Positions 1 through 6,438 of a DNA stretch of 14,977 bases are shown in pieces. This DNA comes from DASVXQ01 sp046727955 (lineage in GTDB: Bacteria; Actinomycetota; CALGFH01). Numbering within the stretch: position 1 is the stretch's first letter; each line of letters opens with the position of its first letter. The position numbers and the translations under genes are program-made. Where the stretch lies: contig JBKPDO010000103.1 of the NCBI GenBank assembly GCA_046727955.1, forward strand, positions 1 through 14,977, given 5' to 3'. The notes under the pieces are model-generated. The model was given only the letters and a program-made list of their open reading frames with translations, searched no databases and was not told where the DNA came from.

Positions 1-375
1 CGGCGCGCTCTGGCCGTCCAGCAGCTTGCGAACGGCGGCGGCCAGCTGCCAGCCGGTGAGGTCCTTGGCCAGGAAGCCGTCGGCGCCTGCCTCCATGGCG
101 AGGTCGACGGTTTCTCGGCGGGTGTCGGCCGACAGCACCACGACCTTGGTCCCGGGCGCCTTGGCCTTGGCCGCCCGCAGCACCTCGCACAGGTCGGTCC
201 GCGGCATGTGGGCGTCGAGCAGCAGCACGTCCGGCAGGTGCCGGTCGAGCAGGCCGAGCGCCTCCTCGCCATCTCGGGCAACGCCGAGGACCTCGACGTC
301 GTCTTCGGCGTCGAGCACCATGCCAAGACCCTCGGCGAAGACCTGATGGTCGTCAGCCAGCAACAGCGTGATCAT
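1..375 (-). CDS. NarL/FixJ-type response regulator, receiver domain only (cut by window edge)
   Basis: The minus-strand frame starts at ATG 375 and stays open for 125 codons to the left edge, so the gene is partial at its 3' end. The protein is a CheY-like receiver domain. The acidic pair D8-D9 follows MITLLLA, the phospho-acceptor is D54 in DVLLLDAHMP, the switch Ser is S82 in VVVLSAD, and the conserved Lys is K104 in GFLAKD. All canonical phosphorylation-pocket residues are therefore present. By family the missing part should hold a LuxR-type HTH DNA-binding domain, but none of it is in the window. A G run ending 3 nt before the ATG is a poorly spaced ribosome-binding site. The gene diverges from a second NarL-type regulator (780-1517) whose D54 and K104 fall at the same positions, suggesting paralogues. 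Its partner kinase is not adjacent inside this window. Confidence 0.9.
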   Translation of the reverse strand, partial: MITLLLADDHQVFAEGLGMVLDAEDDVEVLGVARDGEEALGLLDRHLPDVLLLDAHMPRTDLCEVLRAAKAKAPGTKVVVLSADTRRETVDLAMEAGADGFLAKDLTGWQLAAAVRKLLDGQSAP

Positions 376-395
376 TTGCCCCCCACGTTCCCCCG

Positions 396-424
396 ATTTT
401 CATTGGCTAGCCCCCGCGAAGCAA
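396..424 (-). promoter_or_regulatory. Possible promoter for the response regulator starting at 375
   Basis: Read on the minus strand, TTGCTT (424-419) is followed after 17 nt by GAAAAT (401-396). Each matches four of six bases of the housekeeping -35 and -10 consensus, and the box pair lies just upstream of ATG 375. In such GC-rich DNA the AT-rich -10 stands out, but the match is only moderate. Confidence 0.3.
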
Positions 425-522
425 GGCCGACCCACCGCCCTGTGTCGCATCCATTCGCATGCGGTGACTACCATTGGCCAAAGACTACGGCATGTGCCGC
501 ACCATGCTTATCCGGAGAAGTG

Positions 523-618
523 ATGAGTTCGGGTCACCGATCACGCCGAGGGACCCTCCATAGGGGCCATAGGGGCCATAGGACCTGCGAGAACCGCTCG
601 ATCCTGCTTATCGGCTAA
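523..618 (+). CDS. Possible 31-residue small protein (uncertain)
   Basis: ATG 523 is preceded by GGAGAAG (514-520), which is reasonable Shine-Dalgarno spacing. The frame ends at TAA 616-618. The peptide is basic and His/Arg-rich and contains LHRGHRGHR, produced by the 9-bp tandem repeat at 561-583. I recognise no family. Codon third positions are not clearly G/C-biased, so this may be a chance frame in a regulatory region. The case for it is the ribosome-binding site; the case against is the codon usage and the length. Confidence 0.2.
   Translation: MSSGHRSRRGTLHRGHRGHRTCENRSILLIG
561..583. repeat. 9-bp tandem repeat, 2.5 copies
   Basis: The unit ATAGGGGCC occurs at 561-569 and 570-578, then partially as ATAGG at 579-583. 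It lies about 200 bp upstream of the response-regulator start at 780. It could be a tandem protein-binding site or simple replication slippage. Confidence 0.8.
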
Positions 619-661
619 GTTCGCGGGGGACCACGCGTCAGCGTAGGGATTCTTGCGTCAC

Positions 662-674
662 ATGACGTAGTCAT
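662..674. promoter_or_regulatory. Spaced palindrome, candidate operator
   Basis: ATGAC-GTA-GTCAT is a perfect 5-bp inverted repeat around a 3-bp centre. It lies about 105 bp upstream of the ATG at 780. A -35-like TTGCGT (653-658) sits just before it, so it could fall in a promoter spacer, although no good -10 follows. Its dyad symmetry would suit a dimeric regulator, possibly one of the flanking NarL-type proteins (inference). Confidence 0.45.
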
Positions 675-768
675 TGAGACTGCGAATCACGTATGAATCA
701 GTCTCGCGGCTGCGCCAAGCTGTCGATACCGGTGGCACCGCGCTGGCGGCCACCGACACAGCAGCCCC

Positions 769-773
769 GGAGG
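769..773 (+). promoter_or_regulatory. Ribosome-binding site that sets the 780 start
   Basis: GGAGG lies 6 nt before ATG 780. The same frame is open further upstream to an ATG at 693, but that start has no ribosome-binding site. Its extra 29 residues also do not resemble a receiver domain, which normally begins within a few residues of the first beta strand. Confidence 0.85.
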
Positions 774-779
774 CAGCCA

Positions 780-1517
780 ATGGCGCGAGTATTCCTGGCC
801 GACTGCCAGCCCCTGTTCAACGAGGCGCTGGAGGCGTTGATCACCCGCGACGGCCGCAACGACGTGGTCGGCCAGGCGTCGACCGCCGCACAGGTCACCG
901 AGTCGGTGATGCAGCTCGAGCCGGACTTGGTGGTGCTCGACGCCGACCTCGGCCTCACCAGCCGGCCCACGCTGGTCGAGATGCTGCTCGCCGAGCTGCC
1001 GGCGACCAAGCTGATCCTGCTGGCGCAGGAGACCGAGGTCGAGCTGCTGCTGCTGGCGATCCGGGCGGGCGCGCTCGGCGTGGTCGGCAAGAAGAGTGGC
1101 ACCCAGACGGTCCTGCGCGCGGTGCAGGCGGTGCTCGACGGTGAGGGCGTGGTGCCGCGCGCGATGCTGCCTGAGCTGTTCCGGCGGCTGATCGACCTTG
1201 GCGACCGCACCTTGGACACGCCGCTGAACCGGCTCTCGCCGCGTGAGCGCGACGTGCTCGTGCTGCTGGGCCGTGGCTGGAGCAACGCGCGCATCGGCGA
1301 GGAGCTGTACATCAGCCCGCACACGGTGCGCACCCACGTGCAGAACGTCCTGCAGAAGCTGGAGATGCACTCCAGGCTCGAGGCAGCCACCTTCGCGATG
1401 CAGTACGAGATAGCGAGCCGCCGGCCCGCGGCTGGCGGCGAGGTCACCAAGCTGCGCCACCGCCGGCCCGCGGGGCACGCCGCGCGCGCGGCCAGGGAGC
1501 CGCGGACGGCCAGCTAG
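780..1517 (+). CDS. NarL/LuxR-family response regulator with degenerate receiver pocket
   Basis: The protein is 245 aa, a usual length for the NarL family. Residues 1-120 form a receiver domain with phospho-acceptor D54 in LVVLDAD and conserved K104 in VVGKKS. Residues 152-207 form a LuxR-type HTH that starts LSPRERDVLVLL and includes the recognition helix region SPHTVRTHV. Two pocket residues are unusual: the second acidic residue near the N-terminus is Cys (C9 in FLADCQ), and the switch Ser/Thr is Ala (A82 in LLAQE). Mg2+ binding and phosphorylation may therefore be weakened, so the protein may act constitutively or through another signal (inference). The C-terminal ~35 residues are a basic, low-complexity tail containing a repeated RRPA. 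It acts in the cytoplasm as a DNA-binding transcription factor. No histidine kinase lies beside it. Confidence 0.92.
   Translation: MARVFLADCQPLFNEALEALITRDGRNDVVGQASTAAQVTESVMQLEPDLVVLDADLGLTSRPTLVEMLLAELPATKLILLAQETEVELLLLAIRAGALGVVGKKSGTQTVLRAVQAVLDGEGVVPRAMLPELFRRLIDLGDRTLDTPLNRLSPRERDVLVLLGRGWSNARIGEELYISPHTVRTHVQNVLQKLEMHSRLEAATFAMQYEIASRRPAAGGEVTKLRHRRPAGHAARAAREPRTAS
1418..1473. repeat. 14-bp direct repeat in the response-regulator tail
   Basis: CCGCCGGCCCGCGG occurs at 1418-1431 and again at 1460-1473. The copies are 42 bp apart, an exact codon multiple, so each encodes the same RRPA stretch in the basic C-terminal tail of the 780-1517 gene. Confidence 0.85.
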
Positions 1518-1534
1518 GGCCTCCGGATCCGCGC

Positions 1535-1559
1535 GGGCGCCGCGGAGCAGCCGGCGCCC
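1535..1559 (+). terminator. GC-rich hairpin after the response regulator
   Basis: GGGCGCCG (1535-1542) pairs perfectly with CGGCGCCC (1552-1559) across a 9-nt loop, beginning 17 bp after the TAG at 1517. A weak T-containing stretch follows, with no proper T run. GC-rich organisms often use such U-poor hairpins, so termination is plausible but not certain. Confidence 0.5.
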
Positions 1560-1677
1560 AGGCGCTCGTTTGTGTCTCCACCGTGATCTCCCGGTTTGCC
1601 TGTCATGTCTGTCAGTATTTTGGTGCAGCTGCTAATAGATGGACTTGGGTAAAGGACGTGCTGCGAGCAGTATGTCC

Positions 1678-1683
1678 TAAGAT
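1678..1683 (+). promoter_or_regulatory. Possible -10 box for the broken GAF-PAS gene
   Basis: TAAGAT fits the actinobacterial TANNNT pattern and lies 35 bp upstream of ATG 1719, in the most AT-rich stretch of the window (about 1600-1690). No convincing -35 sits 16-19 bp before it. A GGGGGAAG ribosome-binding sequence lies between it and the ATG. Confidence 0.3.
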
Positions 1684-1718
1684 GGCACCGATAGCAGGTC
1701 GAGTAGGGGGAAGCAACG

Positions 1719-2705
1719 ATGGTCGTCCCGGGGCGCTCTCCCTCGGAGGAGCCACCCGCTCCATCAGGGGAGCCGTTGGCGCGGGCCCGGCGTCCTCGCT
1801 CGCTGCGCCGGCGGGCCCCCGGCCAGAAACCGGCTCGCCGGCCTGCAGCGCGCCACCCACGCGCTGGGCGTTCCGGTCGATCCGCGCGAGGCGATCCCGC
1901 AGTTTCTGGCCGCGGTCCGCTGCTGCTTCGAGGCCCCGGCGGCCGACCTGGTGGTGGTCGACGGCGAGCAGGCCGTGGCGTGGCACAGTCGCGATGGCCT
2001 GCCGGCGGCGGGGCGGGCCGAGCCGCTCGCGCGGGAGGCGCTCGCCGCCCTGCTGGTCGGCCTGGACGTGGCCGTGTGGCTGCGGCGCGGCAGCCCCGAC
2101 GCGGAGCTGAGCGCCCTGCTGGAGCGGGAGGGCTGGCGGGACTGCCTGGCCGCGCCGGTGCGCTCGGGCGAGCGGCTCGCCGGGGTGCTCGCGGTCTACG
2201 ACCCGGGCGAGCCGGGGAGCTTCGAAGAGGGTGACCTGGCGGTGCTCGAGACGCTCGCCGGTGAGGCGGGCGTCGCGCTGGACAGGGCGGAGCTGCTTGA
2301 AGCCATCCTCGAGGAGCGGGCCAAGCTGGCCGAGATCGTCGAGCACACCTCGGACGGCATCGCGGCGCTCGACCCGGACGGCACGGTGTCGAGCTGGAAC
2401 CCGGGGTTCGAGCGGATCACCGGCTATCGGGCCGAGGACGTGGTCGGCACCCGCGGGCTGGCGCAGCTGCGCCCGCGCGACCTGGCCGGCCGCGAGGTGC
2501 GGCTGGAGCGCTGGGCCGACCAGGCCGAGCCGTTCCCGACCATACCCTTGGCCTGAAAGCGGTCGCCGAGGGTGTCGAGTCGAGCGCGCAGCTCGCCCGG
2601 CTGCAGGAGCTCGGCTGCGACATCGGCCAGGGCTACCACTTCGGCCGCCCGATGCCAGCGGACTCGTTGGCCCTGCACCTGGGCCTCGAGCCTAGCTCAG
2701 CGTGA
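1719..2705 (+). pseudogene. Broken GAF-PAS-(GGDEF)-EAL signalling gene (cyclic-di-GMP type)
   Basis: ATG 1719 follows GGGGGAAG and begins MVVPGRSPSEEPP. The frame must shift within a run of five C (1816-1820); dropping one C gives continuous ARNRLAGLQRATHALGV. A GAF-like sensor domain then spans about 1846-2300, followed by a short linker and a PAS domain from about 2329 with HTSDGIAALDPDG and FERITGYRAEDVVG. Near 2530-2545 the PAS frame ends abruptly (TGA 2554-2556). A shifted frame continues as HTLGLKAVAEGVE and then LGCDIGQGYHFGRPMPAD, stopping at TGA 2703-2705. That is the C-terminal end of an EAL phosphodiesterase domain. The PAS end, any GGDEF domain and most of EAL are missing, probably about 350-400 residues. 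An intact relative would sense a signal and make or degrade cyclic-di-GMP; this copy should do neither. Confidence 0.85.
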
Positions 2706-2782
2706 GGCCTTTTAGGTCTTTGTGGGGGCTTTCACGAGACTTTTGCTACTGAGACCTGGCGCGCTCTGCCTGCGCGATCTGT

Positions 2783-3040
2783 CTATGGTGCCGCTCTGCG
2801 GGCGGCGAAGCGCCGCACGAGCAGCAGGGCGACGGTGATCACCAGGGCGAAGATCCACGACCCGAAGCGGCCGTCGGCGCCGAAGAACGCCCGGCCGATG
2901 AAGCCAGAGATCAGCGTGCCGACGATGCCGAGCGCCAATGTCGCGGGGATTCCCATCCGGTCCCTGCCAGGCACCAGGAAGCGTGCCAGCGCCCCGATGA
3001 TGAAGCCCATCACGATCAGCACGATGAGGAATGAGATCAT
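2783..3040 (-). CDS. GlsB/YeaQ/YmgE-family small membrane protein
   Basis: The protein is 85 aa, the normal size for this family (Transgly_assoc, often called transglycosylase-associated protein). It has three hydrophobic segments at about residues 2-22, 33-53 and 60-78. They are linked by the family-typical GALARFLVPGRDRMG loop and by GIVGTLISGFIGRAFFG, with a short basic C-terminus (RRFAARRAAP). ATG 3040 is preceded by AGAAGGGG on the minus strand at a usable distance. It should sit in the cytoplasmic membrane. Family members are linked to stress responses, but the biochemical role is not established. It converges with the broken GAF-PAS-EAL gene, 77 bp apart, and appears to be a single-gene unit. 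Confidence 0.9.
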   Translation of the reverse strand: MISFLIVLIVMGFIIGALARFLVPGRDRMGIPATLALGIVGTLISGFIGRAFFGADGRFGSWIFALVITVALLLVRRFAARRAAP

Positions 3041-3285
3041 GCCATCCCCTTCTGGGAGAGCTGCCGGCGGGACGCTGCTTCGCTCCGCGCGAGCCGTCGC
3101 CGCGCGCTGACCGCCCCACGCCGCCGGCGTTGGTGGGCGTCAACCACCATCATCGACCATCGAAGGAGGAAAGGTCGCCGGGGCGTGGGTCCGCTCATCC
3201 CGTTTGCGAGTCTTGGGCCTGTTTTGGGTGCCAAAGGTGCGCTGCGCGCGGTGAGGTGGCGTTGGCGCGGGGGAGGGCGGGCGGG

Positions 3286-3582
3286 TTAGGGGTGGGAGGG
3301 GGCTGGAGGGGCGCCCTCGAGCTCGAAGGCGATGTCGTCCACGTAGCACCAGTACCAATCCTCGCCCGGCTCGTAGGAGCGGATGATGGGATGGCCGATG
3401 GTGCGGAAGTGGGCGGTCGCGTGCTTCCCCGGAGAGTTGTCGCAGCAGCCGACATGGCCGCAGCTCTGGCAGACCCGCAGGTGCACCCAGTCGCGGTGAC
3501 CGGCCGCCAGGCAGTCTTCGCAGCCGGTCGACGACGGGGTGACGTCGACGATCTGGTCCAGGTGGGTGCAAGTCTGTGCCAT
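3286..3582 (-). CDS. UBP-type zinc-finger protein
   Basis: The protein is 98 aa and consists almost entirely of one ZnF-UBP domain. Likely zinc ligands are C21 and C24 (GCEDC), C38 and C41 (VCQSCGHVGC), C46, and the histidines at 54, 58 and 64 (KHATAHF and GHPI). The conserved tail SYEPGEDWYWCYVDD matches bacterial members of the family. In eukaryotes this finger binds the free C-terminus of ubiquitin; the bacterial function is unknown to me. ATG 3582 begins only 13 bp after the stop of the PfkB-family kinase on the same strand, so the two are very likely co-transcribed. The ribosome-binding site is weak (GGACG), which suggests translational coupling. No other domain is attached. Confidence 0.92.
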   Translation of the reverse strand: MAQTCTHLDQIVDVTPSSTGCEDCLAAGHRDWVHLRVCQSCGHVGCCDNSPGKHATAHFRTIGHPIIRSYEPGEDWYWCYVDDIAFELEGAPPAPSHP

Positions 3583-3595
3583 AACGGCGTCCAGC

Positions 3596-4567
3596 TTAGC
3601 GGGACCCCGCCCGTGCCGCAGACGGCTGCCCCCGGCCTTGCCTGACGGTCACGCACTTGAGCGCGGCGTCGTAGTTGGCACGATCGAACGTCCCGCCCCA
3701 GGACGTCTGTGCGTTCGCGGCGCCGGCCGCGACACCGCGGCGCAGCGCCACGACAGGATCAGCACCCTCGACCTGCGTCGCGACATACGCCGCCAGGAAC
3801 GCATCGCCCGACCCGACAGCGCTCACCGTGTCGACTGCGGGCGCTTCCGCATAGAAGACGCCACCAGAATGGGCGAGTCCGGCGCCAGTGCGGCCGAGCG
3901 TGATGACCACCTGCGGGACCCCTGCACTGCCCAGCTCGGCGGCCGCCGTGACGGCGTCATCGAGCGTGGCGATCTTCCGTCCGAGCAGGGCCGTGGCTTC
4001 CTCTGCATTGATCTTCACAGCCGTGGGGCGCGCGGCGACGGCCGAGGCGAGGGCATCGCCGCGCGCGTCGACGAACACACAAGCTCCTTCGGCACGGAGG
4101 CGGGCGACGAGCGAGCCGTACCGCTCGACTGGGATCCCGGGAGGAAGCGACCCGCACAGGCAGACGGCACGAGCTGGCGCCGCCTCTTGCAGAACGGCGC
4201 GCTCGAAGGCGGACCACTCACCGGGGCTGACGGCCGGCCCGGCCTCGTTGATGACGGTGGCCGTCCCGGTCTCCTGCGAGACGATGATGACACACGTCCT
4301 GGTTTCTCCGCGGATCTCGGTCCAGCGGGCGTCAAGGCCCTCCTCGCCGGCGAGCGCCGCGACGTAGCCGCCCGTGTGGCCGCCGATCATCCCGACCGTC
4401 AGGGGCTGGTGTCCGAGGACGCGCAGGCTCCTGGCGACGTTGAGCCCTTTTCCGCCCGCCACCGCGAGGGTGCGATCGGCTCGCAGGACCGCGGACGGCA
4501 CCAGGGCGGGCACCACCAGGGTCCGGTCGACGGAAACGTTGGGGGTGACACAGACGATCTCTGCCAA
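3596..4567 (-). CDS. PfkB-family phosphosugar kinase (1-phosphofructokinase / tagatose-6-phosphate kinase type)
   Basis: The protein is 323 aa from TTG 4567. It begins AEIVCVTPNVSVDRT, typical of the FruK/LacC branch. PfkB signature 1 is AVAGGKGLNVARSL (GGK at 38-40). Signature 2 is DTVSAVGSGDAFLAAYVA, with anion hole G252-G254 and catalytic base D255. It should phosphorylate a hexose phosphate with ATP in the cytoplasm; sequence alone does not separate fructose-1-P from tagatose-6-P. The TTG start is chosen for its GGAGGG 5 nt upstream; in-frame alternatives are ATG 4594 and TTG 4615. It is divergent from the SIS isomerase gene (140 bp apart) and followed after 13 bp by the UBP zinc-finger gene. 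The neighbouring SIS and alpha-galactosidase genes favour a tagatose-phosphate role (inference). Confidence 0.9.
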   Translation of the reverse strand: MAEIVCVTPNVSVDRTLVVPALVPSAVLRADRTLAVAGGKGLNVARSLRVLGHQPLTVGMIGGHTGGYVAALAGEEGLDARWTEIRGETRTCVIIVSQETGTATVINEAGPAVSPGEWSAFERAVLQEAAPARAVCLCGSLPPGIPVERYGSLVARLRAEGACVFVDARGDALASAVAARPTAVKINAEEATALLGRKIATLDDAVTAAAELGSAGVPQVVITLGRTGAGLAHSGGVFYAEAPAVDTVSAVGSGDAFLAAYVATQVEGADPVVALRRGVAAGAANAQTSWGGTFDRANYDAALKCVTVRQGRGQPSAARAGSR

Positions 4568-4572
4568 ACCAG

Positions 4573-4578
4573 CCCTCC
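4573..4578 (-). promoter_or_regulatory. Ribosome-binding site favouring TTG 4567
   Basis: GGAGGG on the minus strand lies 5 nt before TTG 4567. It sits inside the coding sequence if ATG 4594 or TTG 4615 is used. The family N-terminus (a short lead, then a beta strand and PNxSVD) also fits the TTG start best. Confidence 0.65.
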
Positions 4579-4614
4579 GCTCCCAAATCGGCATGGGCGA
4601 ACTCGACGGAGCCA

Positions 4615-4620
4615 AGGATA
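4615..4620 (-). promoter_or_regulatory. Possible -10 box for the PfkB-family kinase
   Basis: TATCCT on the minus strand fits TANNNT and would start transcription near 4608. That gives a 41-nt leader to TTG 4567, or 14 nt to ATG 4594. No recognisable -35 is present at 16-19 bp. Confidence 0.3.
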
Positions 4621-4707
4621 GCGGAGGTCAGCGCCTTGGCGTCCTGTGGGGCTCGTGTGACTGTCCCGTGTTGACTCTCGCTCGTTTGGATTCGAAACTG
4701 ATCAACT

Positions 4708-5604
4708 ATGAGCTATATCCGTGACGAGATTGGGAGCCAGCCGGCCGTATGGCGCAAAGCCGCCGATCGTGGCCGCGACCTCGACCGGGACCGCTTCCTG
4801 CCCGGCCGGCGCCTTGCCGTGGTCGGCTGCGGCACCTCCTTCCACATGGCCCAGGCGTTCGCGGCGCTGCGCGAGGCGAGCGGGGCCGGGGAGGCGGACG
4901 CCTTTGCGGCGTCCGAGTGGACCGCGACCCGCCACTACGACGTCGTGGTGGCGCTGTCGCGCTCCGGCACCACCACCGAGGTGGTCCGTGTGCTCGAGGG
5001 GCTGGGGGCCGGGGTGGCGTCGGTGGCGATCTCGGCGGTGGCCGGCACCCCGGTCGTGCAGGCGGCCCGCGACGCCGTGCTGCTCGAGTTCGCCGACGAG
5101 GAGTCCATCGTGCAGACGCGCTTTGCCACCAGCGCGCTCGCGATGTGGCGGACGCACCTCGGCGACGACCTCGAGCCGGCGGTCAAGGCAGCGGAGCGGG
5201 CGCTGCTCGCGCCGCTGCCCGCCGGTCCTGATGGCGCGGACCACGTCGTCTTCCTGGGGCGGGGCTGGACCGTCGGCCTGGCAGGCGAAGCCGCGCTCAA
5301 GCTTCGCGAGACCGCCGGGGCGCGGAGCGAGTCCTACCCGGCCATGGAGTACCTGCACGGGCCGATCGCCGCCGCCGGTCCGGGCACGCTCGTCTGGGCG
5401 CTCGACGCGCTGCCGCGGCACCTCGTCGACGAGGTCCGCCGCGCGGGGGCGGGGCTCATCCGGCCCAGCGCCGACCCGATGGCGAGCCTCGTCCTCGCGC
5501 AGCGGCTCGCTCTCGCCATGGCGGAGGCCAGAGGCCTCGACCCTGACCGGCCCCGCCACCTCGCCCGCTCAGTCGTGCTCCCGGCCGCTCCACCGTCCAC
5601 GTAA
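4708..5604 (+). CDS. SIS-domain sugar-phosphate isomerase/deaminase (AgaS/GlmS C-terminal type)
   Basis: The protein is 298 aa with two SIS (sugar isomerase) folds. The first contains LAVVGCGTSFHMAQA (36-50) and VVALSRSGTTTEV (80-92). The second contains VVFLGRGWTVGL (180-191), EAALKLRETAGARSESY and MEYLHGP. The C-terminal DPDRPRHLARSVVL is the usual end of the GlmS isomerase half. There is no N-terminal glutaminase domain, so by family it should be an amino-sugar phosphate deaminase/isomerase rather than a glucosamine-6-P synthase. Length and motifs are intact. ATG 4708 has only a weak ribosome-binding site. A lipoprotein sugar-binding gene follows after 31 bp, forming the start of an import-and-catabolism operon. 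It diverges from the PfkB-family kinase, which could use its product (inference). Confidence 0.9.
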   Translation: MSYIRDEIGSQPAVWRKAADRGRDLDRDRFLPGRRLAVVGCGTSFHMAQAFAALREASGAGEADAFAASEWTATRHYDVVVALSRSGTTTEVVRVLEGLGAGVASVAISAVAGTPVVQAARDAVLLEFADEESIVQTRFATSALAMWRTHLGDDLEPAVKAAERALLAPLPAGPDGADHVVFLGRGWTVGLAGEAALKLRETAGARSESYPAMEYLHGPIAAAGPGTLVWALDALPRHLVDEVRRAGAGLIRPSADPMASLVLAQRLALAMAEARGLDPDRPRHLARSVVLPAAPPST

Positions 5605-5635
5605 GTCGTCGTCCAGACGAAAGGGGAGGTGCGCG

Positions 5636-6438
5636 ATGCGACCCAAGCGAATCGTCGCGGCGGCCATCCTGCTCGGCCTCGTCGCCGTCACGGGCTGCTC
5701 AGGCGGCGGCGAGCAGCACAAGGCCGCCGCAACCCCCGGCCAGCCGGCCAAGGTCGTGCTGTGGCACGGCTACACCGATGCCGAGGCCAAGGCCATCAAG
5801 AGCCTGGTCAAGCAGTTCAACGCCACTGACCGCGACATGCAGGTGACCGCCCAGTTCCAGGGCAACAACGACTACGCTCTGCAGAAGGTGCTGACCGCGG
5901 TGACTGGCGGGAAGTACCGGACATCGCCTACCTGTACGGCTCCAACGCCGCCCAGATCGCCCGCAGCCCCAAGGTCGTCCGGCTCACCGACTGGGTCAAC
6001 GACGGCGGTCTGGCCTGGAACGACTTCTGGCCGGGTGAGCGGGCCGACCAGAACCACCAGACGATCTCTGGCCCGGACAACTGGGTCGTGTTCGACAACG
6101 GCCAGGCGCGCGTGGACGGGGCCAAGCAGTTCCTCGCCTGGCTGACCGACCCCAAGCAGCTGCTGACCTGGTCCCTGGCAACCGGCGACCTGCCGGTGCG
6201 GGCGTCGGTCACCAAGCTGCCCGAGTACGCCCAGTTCGCGACGCGGTTCCCGGGAATCGGCACCTTCACCGACAACCTCGCCAACGCCGAGAAGGCGCGA
6301 CCGACGATCCCGACCTACGCGAAGATCTCGGAGGCGATCGGCCAGTCGGTGGTGTCGGTCCTGCTCGGCAAGGCCCAGCCGGACGCCGCCCTGAAGAGCG
6401 CCGCCGAACAGGTGTCCAGCATCGCGGGAGCGCCGTAG
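5636..6438 (+). pseudogene. ABC-importer sugar-binding lipoprotein, frameshifted and internally deleted
   Basis: ATG 5636 follows GGGGAGG with good spacing. The start is a lipoprotein signal: basic MRPKR, a hydrophobic stretch and lipobox VTGC with C21, then mature KVVLWHGYTDAEAKAIKSL, typical of extracellular solute-binding proteins (SBP family 1). At 5917-5918 one C is missing: TACCGG should read TACCCGG to give GGKYPDIAYLYGS. The rest then runs in another frame to TAG 6438 (PKVVRLTDWVNDGG, SGPDNWVVFDNG). About 267 codons remain, against 400-440 for the family. The missing middle maps near 6040-6048, where the early motif WPGERA runs directly into the late motif DQNHQT. That junction is itself in frame. 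The intact protein would capture a sugar outside the membrane and deliver it to an ABC permease; this copy should not work. Confidence 0.87.

Larger units (their letters stand above)
376..779. other. 404-bp divergent intergenic region between two response regulators
   Basis: This stretch separates two divergent response-regulator genes. It holds a possible minus-strand promoter (396-424), a possible 31-codon ORF (523-618), a 9-bp tandem repeat (561-583), a spaced palindrome ATGAC-GTA-GTCAT (662-674) and the GGAGG that sets the 780 start. Nothing else coding was convincing. Codon usage in the open frames that cross it lacks the strong G/C third-position bias of neighbouring genes. Confidence 0.7.

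Noticed and set aside
561..583. Possible CRISPR-like repeats
   Set aside because: The units are only 9 bp, directly adjacent, without spacers, and no cas genes are in the window.
693..779. Longer N-terminus for the response regulator from ATG 693
   Set aside because: It has no ribosome-binding site, the extra residues do not fit a receiver domain, and GGAGG lies just before ATG 780.
2714..2757. AGGTCT / AGACCT inverted repeat after the EAL fragment as a terminator
   Set aside because: Only 6 bp of pairing over a 32-bp loop and no following T run; likely chance.
3163..3188. AAGGAGGAAAGG as a ribosome-binding site on the plus strand
   Set aside because: The only near start codon (GTG at about 3185) opens a frame with no family similarity that runs antisense into the UBP zinc-finger gene.
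4671..4699. TTGACT-N17-GAAACT as promoter of the SIS gene
   Set aside because: The -35 is good but the -10 lacks the essential leading T and TANNNT pattern; too weak to annotate.
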